64,000 nucleotides of DNA from Planctomycetaceae bacterium (lineage in GTDB: Bacteria > Planctomycetota > Planctomycetia > Pirellulales > Lacipirellulaceae): contig PABB01000007.1 in the NCBI GenBank assembly GCA_002702655.1, positions 45,141 through 109,140 of the forward strand. The letters are read 5' to 3'. Within the stretch, counting starts at the first letter, position 1. Each line of letters opens with the position of its first letter. Below the pieces are notes generated by a model, which had not been told where the DNA came from, did no database searches, and saw only the letters and a program-made list of their open reading frames with translations. The translations under genes and the position numbers were made by a program. Shown here in pieces: positions 30,866-42,109 of the stretch.

Positions 30866-33274
30866 ATGGGCAAATGGGGATGCGCTCTCGCTGCGCTAGC
30901 ACTGGCAGCCGGCCTGGCAGAGGCTCGACAGCCGCCGCCGTTGACGCTGGCGGAGATTGATAGCTGGCTGCAGCCCGACGCCGTAGCGAGCGATCGGTAC
31001 GGGGAATCGACGTTCTCGTCAGATTCGACGCAGGGGCTGTTCGATGCCGAGCAGGCCCAATTCCAGCGACTGCTATCGCCTCAAGTTGAGGCCGCCAGCG
31101 GCACCCCGCTGCCCTCGGCGGCCACGGCGGCGACGAGCCGCTTGGGGTTGCCGGGCCCCTCGTCGCTTGGCGGCGGGACCGGCTTCGGGATCGCCTTGAC
31201 CGGCGCCGACATCATCTCCGGGCGGGATTCCGTCATGCGCGCATCGACCGACGCAGGCGATCTGCTGGGCAAGTCGCCGCTTGCCCTGGGCGTCTCCACC
31301 CAGCAGCGTAACCCCGTCGTCACCGACTCGCGGGTTCGCGACGAGCGGATTGGCAGTGCTGGCGCCTCGGGCTCGTACTGGGTGCCTGCCCGAATCGATC
31401 TCGACACCACGCTCAGCAAGTTCGATTCGCGCACCCTCGAGCAGATTGCCGTGATCAAAGGGCCGTACAGCGCGCTTTACGGTCCGGGATTTGAATTCGT
31501 CGACGTCGAATTGATTGGCTCGCCTCGGTTCGAAGGCGGCTTCCAGGCTCACGGGCGGTCGTTAGTCGACTTCAAGTCGAACGGCGAGCAGTGGTACGGC
31601 CGACAGGATGTCTGGGGCGGCGACGACCTATGGGGCTTTCGCATTGGATATGGGCACGGCACGGGCAACGACTATCGGGCTGGAAATGGCGACCTGATGC
31701 CCTCCAGCTATAAAAGCCGCGACGTCAATCTGGCCCTGGGGGGCGACCTGACGACCAACAGTTCCGTCGAGTTGCATTACATGCGACTCGACCAAACCGA
31801 TGTCGAATTGGCCGGACAGGCGTTTGACATCGACGTGCTGAAGACCGATGGCTACGACTTGCAGTACGTGTTGCGCGATCAGCGCGCCTTCGACCTATTG
31901 CTGCTGGAGGGTTGGTATAACCGCACGCAACTCTACGGCAGTGCGCAGCGACCGGGCAAGCGCGCGCAGTTCCCGTATTACGACCAGATCATGTTCACGG
32001 GGCAAACCGACGTCGACTCGATCTCGACAGGCTACCGCTCCGCGGTCACCTGGGGCGATGCCGACGACACGCACCTGACTGCGGGGACCGATCTGCGTTA
32101 CATCCAGCAGCAGCTCAATGAGGTCACGACCGGGACCGAGGACATCAACTTCTGGATCGACGCCAACTCGCCGATTCCTAGATCGCACTCGTCGAATCCG
32201 GGCGTGTTCGTCCAGTTGTCAACGCCGGTAGCTGAGCAGGCCGCGGTGACAGTCGGCGGGCGGGCCGACTGGGTCTCGACGAACGTGACGGCCGATCCGG
32301 CAGCGCTGGCAGCCGTCGGCACGGCGCCGGCGCCGCTGCAACTTAGCGCTGAAGAAATCCTCGGCAGCGGCGACTTTGACCAGGACGACGCCCTGGGCGC
32401 CGGCTTCGTGACGCTGACGGGGCAGGTCGCCGACGGCTGGCAGTTAGCCGGCAGCGTCGGCTACGCCGAACGGGCGCCCAACCTCACCGAGCGTTATGCC
32501 GTCGAACCGTTTATGTTCGTTCTGCAAAATGGGCTCAACACCGTGACCGGCGATCCGCTGCTTGACAAGGAACGGCGGATTCAATTCGACCTGCGGCTGG
32601 CCCGCAGCGGCGACTACTGGCGCGGTCAGATCACCGGATTCCACGCCTGGATTCGCGACTACATCACGTTTGAAAACATGATGACCAACGCGAATCAGAC
32701 GAATCTCAAGTTCGTGAATACGGACCTGGCGACGCTGATCGGCTGCGAGGGCTTCGTCGAAATGGATCTGACCGACTGGCTCACGCCCTTTGCCACGCTC
32801 GACTACGTGCAGGGAGACGATCGCACGCGGAACGGGTCGTTCGCAACGCAACAATCCAATCCGCTTTCCGGTCAGCCGAGCACCCAGTCGCCGGGGCTGG
32901 CGCGTGGCTTCTACAGCGGCGTCGCCGGGGAAGCGCGCGAGCCGCTGCCGAGTATTCTGCCGTTGCAGTCCCGCATTGGCGCCCGCATTGGGCCGCACCA
33001 CAGTCAGCAGCCGTGGGGCGTGGAAATCTACGCCCGCGTCGCGGACAACCAACAACGCGTGGCAGCGAGCCTGCTCGAATCGCCGACGCCCGGCTTCACG
33101 GTGTGGGACGCCCGCGCCTACTGGGGCCCGCGCGAGGGCGTGCTGCTCACCGCCGGCGTTGAGAATTTCACGGACAAGACATATCGCGAGCACCTTGACT
33201 TCCGTTCGGCCGATGGCTTCCAGGTGTTGCGGCCGGGCGTGACCTTCTACTTCGGCGGCGAACTGAACTACTGA
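30866..33274 (+). CDS. TonB-dependent outer-membrane receptor
   Basis: 802 residues from ATG 30866, chosen over ATG 30809 because MGKWGCALAALALAAGLAEA is a clean signal peptide. The plug domain includes SRVRDERIGSAGASGSYW, DLDTTLSKFDSRTLEQI and VIKGPYSALYGPGFEFVDVE, the classic plug ending. The barrel shows alternating strands such as FDLRLARSGDYWRGQITGF, LTAGVENFTDKTYREHLDF and a final YFGGELNY with C-terminal aromatic. No carboxypeptidase-like extension or SusD partner is present. The substrate is not evident from context; polysaccharide fragments are possible given the surrounding hydrolase loci. It converges on the protease gene with 16 bases between the stops. Confidence 0.85.
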   Translation: MGKWGCALAALALAAGLAEARQPPPLTLAEIDSWLQPDAVASDRYGESTFSSDSTQGLFDAEQAQFQRLLSPQVEAASGTPLPSAATAATSRLGLPGPSSLGGGTGFGIALTGADIISGRDSVMRASTDAGDLLGKSPLALGVSTQQRNPVVTDSRVRDERIGSAGASGSYWVPARIDLDTTLSKFDSRTLEQIAVIKGPYSALYGPGFEFVDVELIGSPRFEGGFQAHGRSLVDFKSNGEQWYGRQDVWGGDDLWGFRIGYGHGTGNDYRAGNGDLMPSSYKSRDVNLALGGDLTTNSSVELHYMRLDQTDVELAGQAFDIDVLKTDGYDLQYVLRDQRAFDLLLLEGWYNRTQLYGSAQRPGKRAQFPYYDQIMFTGQTDVDSISTGYRSAVTWGDADDTHLTAGTDLRYIQQQLNEVTTGTEDINFWIDANSPIPRSHSSNPGVFVQLSTPVAEQAAVTVGGRADWVSTNVTADPAALAAVGTAPAPLQLSAEEILGSGDFDQDDALGAGFVTLTGQVADGWQLAGSVGYAERAPNLTERYAVEPFMFVLQNGLNTVTGDPLLDKERRIQFDLRLARSGDYWRGQITGFHAWIRDYITFENMMTNANQTNLKFVNTDLATLIGCEGFVEMDLTDWLTPFATLDYVQGDDRTRNGSFATQQSNPLSGQPSTQSPGLARGFYSGVAGEAREPLPSILPLQSRIGARIGPHHSQQPWGVEIYARVADNQQRVAASLLESPTPGFTVWDARAYWGPREGVLLTAGVENFTDKTYREHLDFRSADGFQVLRPGVTFYFGGELNY

Positions 33275-33290
33275 TCGCTGCGAGCCTTCG

Positions 33291-36200
33291 TCAGTTGCTG
33301 CAAGTCGACGTCGCGCGACGTCCCAGCGCGGGCGCCATCGCCTCCGCGAAGCTCTCGTACGCCGATTGCTGCGCCACGGAATCGGAGCCTGGCGTGGCTA
33401 GGGAGTCCAGAGCCGAATCGCCCGTGCCAATCGCAGCGAGGTCGGCCGTTTCCACAGCGAGATGCGAACCCCGAACCGCCGGTACGTGGCCGTCGTGGCG
33501 TCCTCGCGACGAGAACGCCCGAATGGACCCCTCCGGCATGGTCGCCTCGGAAAACGCCGCATCGCGCGCCGCCAGCAAGCGACCGCCGGATAGGCGCTCG
33601 GCCGACAGCGCAAGCCCTGCAAGTTCGCGCGACTCCCCAAGCAGGGCGGCGGTTGGCAGCGCAGATAGCTCGGCGTCCTCCCAAACGAGCGAGCTGCTAG
33701 CGGCGACGGACGCCGCGGCAACGACCGCACCATCGCCGTAGCCCTGGCTCCACACCGCCAAGTCGCCGCTGTTGACGATCCCGTTGCCGTCGCCGTCGGC
33801 CGGCGACGAGCCATCGGCGCCAAGCTCGCGTTGCCAAGTCAGGAAGTCGGCGCCAGCCACCTTGCCGTCGCCGTCGTAGTCGCCCGCCGGCCCGACCGCG
33901 GACGCGATGACGCCAAAATCAATTCCGTCGTAAACTTGGCTTCCAGCCACCTGAAGCCGATACGCCCCGGGCCCGGCAAAGTTGTAAAGCACCGACAGCG
34001 AGCCAGTATTGCTGCTGCCGCGAATCGCCGCGAGATCCACCGACCCGTTGCCGTCGATGTCCGCCGCCACGACAGTCCGCACGCCGCTGGCGACAATCTC
34101 GCCCAGCCGGCCCAGACCGGAACTCTCGGCAAAGCTAAACGTACCGCCTTCGTTGCGGAGAATGTAGACTTCGTCGTCGACCGACGTGCCGACAATCAAG
34201 TCTTCGTCGCCGTCGCCGTCGACATCGCCCGCCGCCACGGTGCGCGGCCCGTCGCCCGCACCGACTTGCACTGCGGGAGTCAGCCCGCCGGCTCCGTCAC
34301 CCTGCAGAACGACCACCGTGCTGGCCAGCGCGCTGGTCACGATAATATCGTCGTTCGCGTCGCCAACCACGTCCGCCACGGCCACGCCCACCGGCCCCAG
34401 CGGCACGATCGGCGACGTTTGGAGAGTGAAACTGGCGCCCGCGTTGTTCAGCAGAATGGGAACCGTCACCGACATCTGCGTGCCCACGACCAGATCGGGT
34501 AGCGCGTCGGCATTCAAGTTGCCGTATGCCAGCGACCGCGGTCCCACGCTTCCCAGCAGCACGTCGGGCAGCGGCGCGAAGCTGGGCGAGTCGCCTAAGT
34601 TGTTCGCCAACACGCGCACAATGTCGTTGGCGCCCGACGCGTCGACCGCCACGGCCAGATCGACCCCGCCGCCGGGAACGAAGTCGCCGGCGACGACGGT
34701 GCTGCGTCCGTTGGGAATCGAGATCTCGACCGGCGAGCGGGTGAAGGTCTTGTCGCCGTTGTTCTGCAGAAACACGATCGTCCCGGGCGACGAATCGGAG
34801 CCCCAGTGGACGACCGCCATGTCCAGCAAGTCGTCCCCGTTGAAATCCACCGCGGCCAACGACGTCGGCAAGGCGTTGACATCGTAAAACTGGCTCGCGC
34901 CGAGGCTGCCCTGAGAATCTTGAAAACGGATCGAGACGCTGTCTTCCGAATTATTGACATTGACCAGATCGAGCCGGTCGTCGCCATCGAAATCGACCGC
35001 AATCAGCGATGTGGGATTGTCGCCCGTGTCGAACTCTTGCCGCTCGAAGCGATTGCCGATGGGCGTCCTTGTCGACTCGCCAGGATTGACGAGGAGCCGC
35101 ACCGCGAAGTTGCCGTTGAACACGGCAGGGAAGGAGTAGTTGCCGGCAACGTCAGTCGGCTGATTGGCGAGCGTATCGATCCCGGCGTCGAACTGGCCGT
35201 TGTCGTCCACGTCCAGGTAGACCTGTCGACCGGCGAGCGGCATTTCGCCGCCGTCGAGCATTCCGTTGCCATTATCGTCCCGCCACACTTGGCCTCGGAT
35301 TTCATTGTCGGCGACTCCGCCAAACTGCGTATGCACGAGGAAATCGGCGCCCGTGTTCAGTTCGTCCGGGGCAAGATCGATCGTCCACTGTCGATTCTGC
35401 GCTGTCCCAGGCGACGTAACCAACTGCGACGGCAGTACCTCGAGCCGGACCTCGTACGTCGCCGGAGCAACCAAGCCCGCCAGCGCGTAATCGCCGAAGA
35501 CGCCGGTCGCAACGGCGTCAGTCTCCTCCGCCGTTCCCTGGGTGAGCGTTCCCGACCCGTCGTAGTCGGGATACACGACGACGCCCGCTAAACCCAACTC
35601 GCCCGCGTCGCGAATGCCGTTGTTGTTGCGGTCGTCATAAACCGTACCGCGGATCTCACCGTGACGAGCGAAATTGGAAAAGTTGACGTCGGTCAGCGCG
35701 TCGGCAATCGCCAGTCGCCGAAGGTCGAAGTCTTCGCCGTCGCGTCGCAGGTGCGTCACCGCGCCCGTGGCGGTCGCCGGGGCGCTGGAGGCGACGTAGA
35801 AATCCCGACCATCGGGACTGACTGCCACGCCGCCGGGATCTCCCAAGGTAAGCAACAAGCCGGTGGGTGCGTCCGGCAGCGGGCCGATCTCTTCCAGCGT
35901 CTCGCGATACGTCAACAGGCCCGTCTCTGTGTCGCGCTGCAACACGACCAGCGCCCCCGTCCCTCCTAGCGACGTGGAGTTCGCGGAAACGTAGAGCCGA
36001 TCCCCCTGCGGCGAAATCGTCAACGAATCGACGCTGGCGGCCAACCCGTCCAATGATTGGGCGCCGAAGTAGGTTAACTGGCCGCTGGACGGATTTCGGC
36101 CAAACACGCCAATCGCGTTATCGGCGGCGGCCAGCGTGTAGACGAACAAACCATCGTCGCTCACCGCGAGGTCGACCATGCCGTCCAGGCCGCCATCGGG

Positions 36201-39200
36201 CGCGTCATCCGCCCCGGCTACGAGCGTCTGGACGGTCGACGGCAGCGTGCCGTTGATCAAGACCCGATCGTAGGCGTACAGTCGGTCCGAATCAGCGACG
36301 TACAGGTGCTCGCCGTCCGCGGGCAGCGCGAGCGCCTCCCCTGTCCGTGGCAGTGACGAAATCTGGACTAGGTTGCCGGTCGTTTGCAGCAGCCGTAGAT
36401 AAACCACTAGCGCGTTGCCCGAACTGCCAAGCAAATAGACGTTCAACCCGTCGCTGCTGACCACGACGTCGGCGCTACCGGACACGCCAGCCGGCAGCGG
36501 CAACGTCTGCCGCACCGTCAGCACGCCCGTCTCCGGGTCGCGATCGAACGTCGCCAGGCGATCGTCCTGGTCTGCAATCGCGTAGGCAATCAGCCCATCG
36601 GGACTGAACGCCAACTTGGCGCGCCCTTCCAACCCTTCTACGGTCGTCCCCAGCGAATCGAGTTGCCCGCTGACCAACGCGGTGACAAAAGCGAGTTCGC
36701 CCGTCTCGTCGTCGCGTTGGAGAATCGTCAGCGTGTCCGCGGCGGACGCGTCATCGTTCAGCACGTAGACGTGCTTGCCATCGGGGCTGACCGTCGCCTC
36801 TTGGGCGCGCACGAGCGAGGGCGTGGTGAAATCCGTATTCTCGCTCCCATAGCGGACCGGAGCGTAGGTTCGCTCCCACCCGTCTTGCGCCACTTCCAGC
36901 ACGCTGTAGTCGCCGGGGGGAACCTGAAACAAGTCGTAGGCGCCCGCCTCGTCGATGCCGGTCGTGGTCGGGTCGTCGGCCCGCGTGATCGCGCTGCGCT
37001 CGTCGTCGTCCAAGCGGCCGTCGCCGTCGGCATCCAAGAAAATCACCCAACCCGCCAACCCTGGCTCGCCAGGATCGAGCAGGCCGTTGTTGTTCAGGTC
37101 GTTGAATTTCTTGCCGGAGACCGACGCGTAGAACGTTTCCACGGCGCCCACGTCCACGACGGCGGCGCCGTCATCGTCGCCGTCGCTCGGCCGCGCCACG
37201 CCGCGTTGATCCACCGCCGGAGCGCCGCTGGCGATGCCACGGTCGATGGCCGGACTGTGGGCTCGCGGTGGCTGGGTTGCCGTGGATCCGCCGTAAGCTC
37301 CCAACGGCTGCAGCAGCGGATCGAGCGGCATGGCGCCGTCGCCCGCCTGATCGTCGTTCTGGCCATGCACGACGCCCGTTGCCGAACCGAGCACGCCAAT
37401 CAGATTGCCGCCGTCGGAAACGAAGCCGCCGAGCAGATCCGCCGTCATCGTGGTCAGCGCATTGCGTGCGACAATGGTACTTTGCAGCGTCACAACGCCG
37501 CCCGTGTCGTTGGCCACGCCGTGGGCCGCGGCAGGGCCGTCGTTTTCGGCGATCGTCGCGTGCAACAACGTGGCGGAGCCAGTCGGCCGATTGTAGAGCC
37601 CGTGGCCGTCGGCAATGGCCGAGTTGCCTGAGACCGTGGCATTGGTCAGCGTCAACACGCCGGCGTTGGCAATGCCGCCCCCATCGCCCGTGGGCTCCGT
37701 CTGCAACTGAAACATCTGCGCGGCGATGCCGGAGAACACGTTGCCGTCCCACAGCGCGTAGGCCAAGTCCGTGGCAGTCGACGCGCGGACTGTCGGTCCC
37801 GTGCCGCCCAGAAATGCTTCGGTGGTCAGCGTGATCTCGTCGGTCAGCGGGACGCCGCTCGCATCGTAGCGGCGATACAGCACGGAATTGACCGCCAGTC
37901 CGCGACTGACGACCTGGGCCCAGGTAACGACAAACGTGCCGTCGGACAAACCGGCCGCCGAGACGCGTCCCAGTCCGACGCCCCCCGCTCCGACCGGCTG
38001 CGGAGAAACGGCGATCTCGCCGCTTTGTGCGACGGCGGTGGCGTTGTACAGCCGCGCATAAATCCCGTTAGCGTCCCACCAGACGACTGCAAAGCCATCG
38101 CCCACGGGCGCGACCTCGGCTTCGTTCTGGTGGCCCGCCGTGGTGACATTGACCTGGAATTGCGTACCAATCGGAACCCCAGCGCTGTCGAGCCGACGCG
38201 CGAACACGCCGTTGCCGCTGCCGTCCAGCGCGCTGCTGTCCCGCCACACGGCGATGTACTCGCCGCTGGCCAGCCGCGTCAGACCGGTCGGCGTCTGGTT
38301 GCCGGCGAAGCTGCTGTTGACGATGCGATCGACGCCGCCGGCGCCGGCGCTGTCGACCCGCCGCGACACGACGTCCCATCCCGAGCCCGAGGGGTGGGCC
38401 GAATCGAACCACTCCACCAGATAGTCGCCGCCGTCCGCCGGTGCAATGCGCGGGAACTGCTGTTGGCCGGCGGCGAACCCCGAGATCGTCACGAGCCCTG
38501 CACTGACGGGCTGATTGCTTGCGTCAAAACTGTGCAAACCGACCTCCCAGTCCTGGAAGCCGCTGCCCACGTTGTACTGAAACACCACCGCAAAGCTGCC
38601 GTCGTCATGCAGCGCCACGTCGGCCATCTGCGCGTCGCCCGGCAGGCCCCCGTGGACGGCAAACTCGTCGCCGTTGCGCGTGCCATCGGCGTTGAGACGC
38701 TGGGCGAAGATCGAGTCGGTGTTAAGCTGGTTCGTCCAGACGGCCACCGCCTCGCCCAGCGAGTTGTACGAGATTTTTGGATCGACCCGGCCGCCCGCCG
38801 CGGAGTTGCTCAAGCGGAAAATGTCGCCGGAGCGCTCGAAGGCGAAGATGGTCTCGCCGGTTGCCGAGTTGTCGGAGAAGGTGGAACTCGTCACCGAGGC
38901 CGTGGCGCCCTGTTCGTTGAACAACCCGCCGCCGTTGCCGGCCGCCGTGTTGCCGGCCACGGTGCTGGCGTCGATGACCAACGTCCCGTCGTTGTAGACG
39001 CCGCCCCCGTCCAAATCCGACGCGCTGTCAACGACGGACGATCCGCTGACCGTTAGCTCGCCCAGATTGCGGATCCCGCCGCCGTCCTCCAGCACCGCCG
39101 CGCCGTTGCGAATCGTAACGCCCTGCAGCGACAGCGAGCCGCCGGGGCGAACGTCCAACGCCCGGTCGAGCCCCGACGCATCGATCACCACCGTCCCGGC

Positions 39201-41285
39201 GCCGTTGCCCGCAATCGTCACCTGGCCGGTAATATCCAAATCGCCCGTCAGCGAATCGTCCTCGACGGCCCCCGGCAGCGTCAGGACGTAGACGCCAGGG
39301 TCCAGCACGATCACGCCGCCGCCGGGCGACGTCACGAGGTTGGCCTCCTGCACGGCCGCCCGCAAGGTCGTCGCGCCGCCGACAGTCTGCGGGACCCCAT
39401 CGGCCAAGTTGGCGTCAACGCCGTCCGTCAACACGTCGGGGCGAAAGACGCCCTCCGAGGTGAGGTTCACGACAAACCTGCCCAGCGCGCGGTTCTGCGC
39501 GTAGACCGGGCCCAGCGGTTTGGCGTCGGCGATCTGCTCTTCGGGCAAATAGATCTCATAGACCGCGGCGTCCAAATCGTCCCAAGCGCCGCCGGGCGGA
39601 GTGATCGCATACGTCGCCGTGATCGTTCCGTCGGCATCGGGGGCGGTGGAACTGACGTAGTGCGCTGCAAATGCGATCTCAGGAGCGGCGACCCGTCGCA
39701 CGACAAGTTCGGCGCCCTCGATACTCGCCAGCGACAGAATGTCATTGCCGCTGATTTCAATCTCGAATTGGTAACTCGTCGCTCCCACGCTGGTCACATC
39801 GGGCGCCGCGACGAGACGGACCTGCGGCGGCAGATGCAGCAACGCGTGATACGCGTTGAGCCGTCGTCCCTGGTTCACCTTGCCGACGAGCCCGCCGACG
39901 GTATCGCTGCCGTCCAACAACGCCTGCCGCACTTCCTCCAGCGGAGCATCCGGCGACGACGCCCAAATCAGCGCCGCGACGCCCGATACGAAGGGGGCGG
40001 CTGCGCTGGTCCCGCTGCGTACGCCGTAGGTCGGCGTTGACGGCCCCGCCTCGGCGCCCTGCAGAGACGTACTGAGGATGCTCTGCCCCGGCGCGGCGAG
40101 ATCGACCGTCTCGACGCCGTAGTTGGTGAACGTCGTCAACGCGTCCAGCCGATCGGTCGCAGCGACCGTCAACATATTATCGAGGCCGAAGCTCGCCGGG
40201 AAGAAAGGCAACTCGTCGATGTCCTGCCCGCGGCCGAAGACGTCGCCGTTGCCCGCGGCCGTAACGAACAGCATGCCGGCGTCGCCCGCCAACGAGATGG
40301 CGTTACGCAAATCGGGATCGTCGGCGCCGGGGCCGCCCCAACTGGCGTTGATCACCGGTACGTTCACCCCGTACGACTGCTTCATCATCGTCGCATACTG
40401 AATCGCCGCGACGGCGTCGGCCACCGAACCGACGTTGTCGGCTCCCAGGAACTTCAGCGACATGAGCGTGCCGATCTGGTTGACGCCCGTCACGCCGACG
40501 CCGTCGTCGCCCGACGCGGCGATCGTCCCGGCCACGTGCGTGCCGTGGCCGTGATCATCAGTCGGATCGTTGTCGTTGTTGATGAAGTCCCAGCCATGTA
40601 CGTCATCGACAAAGCCGTTGCCGTCGTTGTCGATGCCGTCATTGGCCAACTCGCCGGCCGTCCCCCATTCGCCGAGATTCGTCCACGCGGTCGACGCCAA
40701 ATCGGGATGGTCGAACGCGATGCCCGAGTCGATCACCGCCGTGACCACTTCGTCCGACCCGGCGGTAATGCCCCACGCCTGCGGAGCGTCGATGTCGGCG
40801 CCTCCCGGCGACGTGTTCAGCAGCCCATACTGCTCGCCGTTGACGAACCGCGGATCGTCGGGCGTCTGCGTCGATCCGCCGATCGACGCATCGCGGCGGA
40901 AGTAGGCAATCTCGGGGGCGGTCGCGAGAGCGGCCGTCACCGTGCTCGCCGCCGCGCCGTCGCTCGTCACCAACAACTGACCCGCCAGCCCCAAACCCGA
41001 AACGATCTCAACTGGCAACCCGCTGAGCAGATCGACCGCGCCTTGCACGTTGCTTGCGGCGGCAGCGGCCGCCTCGGTGAGCCTGAGGATCCAACGATCT
41101 CCGGAAGTCCCGCTGTCGCGCGGTTCAGCCGAGGACGAATCGGGACTGCCGAACCACGCCGACGAGATCTGCTGATAGCCGACGCCCGATCCCGCCGCCG
41201 ACAACACAAGCCGAGTTTCGAGCACTTCGAACGCGAGCCGTCCGCGTGCGTTCCGGGGCATTTTCTTGCGACGTTTATGAGGCAT
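33291..41285 (-). CDS. Giant modular subtilisin-like surface protease with dockerin
   Basis: 2664 residues from ATG 41285. The frame continues to 42089, but that part encodes a different protein and lies beyond the promoter at 41349-41377. The N-terminus MPHKRRKK...[13 protein letters not shown] is the planctomycete LExR-type leader. The S8 triad is Asp186 ([14 protein letters not shown]), His250 (GHGTHVAGT) and Ser427 ([12 protein letters not shown]). Then follow a beta-helix/choice-of-anchor region, a long beta-rich part, three SdrD-B-like modules ([19 protein letters not shown] and two relatives), a lactonase-type propeller ([13 protein letters not shown] repeats), FG-GAP/VCBS repeats ([15 protein letters not shown]) and a type I dockerin ([33 protein letters not shown]). 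About 130 low-complexity residues end the chain. A calcium-binding surface or secreted protease; the target is unknown. Confidence 0.88.
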   Translation of the reverse strand: MPHKRRKKMPRNARGRLAFEVLETRLVLSAAGSGVGYQQISSAWFGSPDSSSAEPRDSGTSGDRWILRLTEAAAAAASNVQGAVDLLSGLPVEIVSGLGLAGQLLVTSDGAAASTVTAALATAPEIAYFRRDASIGGSTQTPDDPRFVNGEQYGLLNTSPGGADIDAPQAWGITAGSDEVVTAVIDSGIAFDHPDLASTAWTNLGEWGTAGELANDGIDNDGNGFVDDVHGWDFINNDNDPTDDHGHGTHVAGTIAASGDDGVGVTGVNQIGTLMSLKFLGADNVGSVADAVAAIQYATMMKQSYGVNVPVINASWGGPGADDPDLRNAISLAGDAGMLFVTAAGNGDVFGRGQDIDELPFFPASFGLDNMLTVAATDRLDALTTFTNYGVETVDLAAPGQSILSTSLQGAEAGPSTPTYGVRSGTSAAAPFVSGVAALIWASSPDAPLEEVRQALLDGSDTVGGLVGKVNQGRRLNAYHALLHLPPQVRLVAAPDVTSVGATSYQFEIEISGNDILSLASIEGAELVVRRVAAPEIAFAAHYVSSTAPDADGTITATYAITPPGGAWDDLDAAVYEIYLPEEQIADAKPLGPVYAQNRALGRFVVNLTSEGVFRPDVLTDGVDANLADGVPQTVGGATTLRAAVQEANLVTSPGGGVIVLDPGVYVLTLPGAVEDDSLTGDLDITGQVTIAGNGAGTVVIDASGLDRALDVRPGGSLSLQGVTIRNGAAVLEDGGGIRNLGELTVSGSSVVDSASDLDGGGVYNDGTLVIDASTVAGNTAAGNGGGLFNEQGATASVTSSTFSDNSATGETIFAFERSGDIFRLSNSAAGGRVDPKISYNSLGEAVAVWTNQLNTDSIFAQRLNADGTRNGDEFAVHGGLPGDAQMADVALHDDGSFAVVFQYNVGSGFQDWEVGLHSFDASNQPVSAGLVTISGFAAGQQQFPRIAPADGGDYLVEWFDSAHPSGSGWDVVSRRVDSAGAGGVDRIVNSSFAGNQTPTGLTRLASGEYIAVWRDSSALDGSGNGVFARRLDSAGVPIGTQFQVNVTTAGHQNEAEVAPVGDGFAVVWWDANGIYARLYNATAVAQSGEIAVSPQPVGAGGVGLGRVSAAGLSDGTFVVTWAQVVSRGLAVNSVLYRRYDASGVPLTDEITLTTEAFLGGTGPTVRASTATDLAYALWDGNVFSGIAAQMFQLQTEPTGDGGGIANAGVLTLTNATVSGNSAIADGHGLYNRPTGSATLLHATIAENDGPAAAHGVANDTGGVVTLQSTIVARNALTTMTADLLGGFVSDGGNLIGVLGSATGVVHGQNDDQAGDGAMPLDPLLQPLGAYGGSTATQPPRAHSPAIDRGIASGAPAVDQRGVARPSDGDDDGAAVVDVGAVETFYASVSGKKFNDLNNNGLLDPGEPGLAGWVIFLDADGDGRLDDDERSAITRADDPTTTGIDEAGAYDLFQVPPGDYSVLEVAQDGWERTYAPVRYGSENTDFTTPSLVRAQEATVSPDGKHVYVLNDDASAADTLTILQRDDETGELAFVTALVSGQLDSLGTTVEGLEGRAKLAFSPDGLIAYAIADQDDRLATFDRDPETGVLTVRQTLPLPAGVSGSADVVVSSDGLNVYLLGSSGNALVVYLRLLQTTGNLVQISSLPRTGEALALPADGEHLYVADSDRLYAYDRVLINGTLPSTVQTLVAGADDAPDGGLDGMVDLAVSDDGLFVYTLAAADNAIGVFGRNPSSGQLTYFGAQSLDGLAASVDSLTISPQGDRLYVSANSTSLGGTGALVVLQRDTETGLLTYRETLEEIGPLPDAPTGLLLTLGDPGGVAVSPDGRDFYVASSAPATATGAVTHLRRDGEDFDLRRLAIADALTDVNFSNFARHGEIRGTVYDDRNNNGIRDAGELGLAGVVVYPDYDGSGTLTQGTAEETDAVATGVFGDYALAGLVAPATYEVRLEVLPSQLVTSPGTAQNRQWTIDLAPDELNTGADFLVHTQFGGVADNEIRGQVWRDDNGNGMLDGGEMPLAGRQVYLDVDDNGQFDAGIDTLANQPTDVAGNYSFPAVFNGNFAVRLLVNPGESTRTPIGNRFERQEFDTGDNPTSLIAVDFDGDDRLDLVNVNNSEDSVSIRFQDSQGSLGASQFYDVNALPTSLAAVDFNGDDLLDMAVVHWGSDSSPGTIVFLQNNGDKTFTRSPVEISIPNGRSTVVAGDFVPGGGVDLAVAVDASGANDIVRVLANNLGDSPSFAPLPDVLLGSVGPRSLAYGNLNADALPDLVVGTQMSVTVPILLNNAGASFTLQTSPIVPLGPVGVAVADVVGDANDDIIVTSALASTVVVLQGDGAGGLTPAVQVGAGDGPRTVAAGDVDGDGDEDLIVGTSVDDEVYILRNEGGTFSFAESSGLGRLGEIVASGVRTVVAADIDGNGSVDLAAIRGSSNTGSLSVLYNFAGPGAYRLQVAGSQVYDGIDFGVIASAVGPAGDYDGDGKVAGADFLTWQRELGADGSSPADGDGNGIVNSGDLAVWSQGYGDGAVVAAASVAASSSLVWEDAELSALPTAALLGESRELAGLALSAERLSGGRLLAARDAAFSEATMPEGSIRAFSSRGRHDGHVPAVRGSHLAVETADLAAIGTGDSALDSLATPGSDSVAQQSAYESFAEAMAPALGRRATSTCSN

Positions 41286-41704
41286 TGCGGATGAGCAGGC
41301 GCTGATTGGGGGACGTTCTCCGCGCCAGCTGACGCGGAAACACCCCCGGTTATATTTGGGGTCAACGGACCGGTCAACTTTTCGCAAAATGCGGGCGAAT
41401 GCAACGTTGACGACGCGTCTGAGAGTGTTCCAACGGAGTCTGCGCGAGACATCCCGATACGTCACCGCCCCGCGTGCCTTCCAAGAGACCTGTGACCGCG
41501 GCGGCAAGGGATGACCAACGAGAATCGCCCTATGAGACGTGTCGCCAGCGAGTTGCCGACCGGCGGCCGGCCGCCGCTTTGATTGCCAAAGGCTCGACCG
41601 GTGGCGAACACGCGCAAGTTGCTGCTCGGTTCGAACTTGCGGAGGCCGCCGGAATTGCAGCACACCGCGACGAGGCGCCAACAACGCCACTGATCTGTCG
41701 CGGC
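41286..41704. other. Leader and spacer upstream of protease gene
   Basis: About 420 bases between the protease start and the GDP-fucose synthase remnant. It holds the promoter at 41349-41377 and a 57-base leader. The rest has an open minus frame continuous with the protease, but its Arg-rich translation matches no family. Confidence 0.4.
41349..41377 (-). promoter_or_regulatory. Sigma70-like promoter for the surface protease
   Basis: On the minus strand TTGACC (41377-41372), 17 bases, then TATAAC (41354-41349), each one base from consensus. A start near 41342 would leave a leader of about 57 bases before ATG 41285. It fixes the gene boundary against the longer open frame. Confidence 0.6.
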
Positions 41705-42089
41705 ATGTCTCGGTGTCGAAATTGTCGTGGGGCCCGTAGAGATTGGGGGGCAAAGCGCTGATGAAAATGCAGCCATGCTGGCGTCGATACGCTTCGCACG
41801 ACAGCAGGTCGGAACTCTTCGCGATGGCATACGCGTTGTTGGTTGATTCAAGCGGGCCGGTCAGCAGGTATTCCTCTTTAATGGGCTGCGGGCAGTCGCG
41901 CGGATAGATGCAATTGCTGCCGAGATAAAGCAGCTTTTCGACCCCGGTCCGCCACGCCGCTCTCATTACGGTCGCGTGAAGCATTGTGTTGTCATAGAGA
42001 AAGTCGGCTAGTCGCGAGGCATTGGCGTGGATGCCGCCGACGGTCCCCGCAGCGTGGATCACGTATCGCGGCCGTGTAGCCGGAGCCAT
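41705..42089 (-). pseudogene. fcl: GDP-L-fucose synthase fragment
   Basis: About 128 codons are clearly from the middle of GDP-L-fucose synthase (WcaG/Fcl, short-chain dehydrogenase family): [63 protein letters not shown] (catalytic Tyr and Lys) and [13 protein letters not shown]. The Rossmann GxxGxxG segment before it and the C-terminal 150 residues after it are missing. The 5' edge abuts the stop of the GH9 gene by 20 bases. The enzyme would make GDP-fucose from GDP-4-keto-6-deoxymannose, but this remnant cannot work. It is in the same frame as the protease by chance. Confidence 0.8.
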
Positions 42090-42109
42090 GAATGCGGGCG
42101 GCCTGCCGT

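Noticed and set aside
41286-42089. A longer protease gene starting at 42089 in the same open frame
   Set aside because: The extra part encodes a GDP-fucose synthase fragment and unrelated sequence, a good promoter lies at 41349-41377, and the LExR leader starts at 41285.
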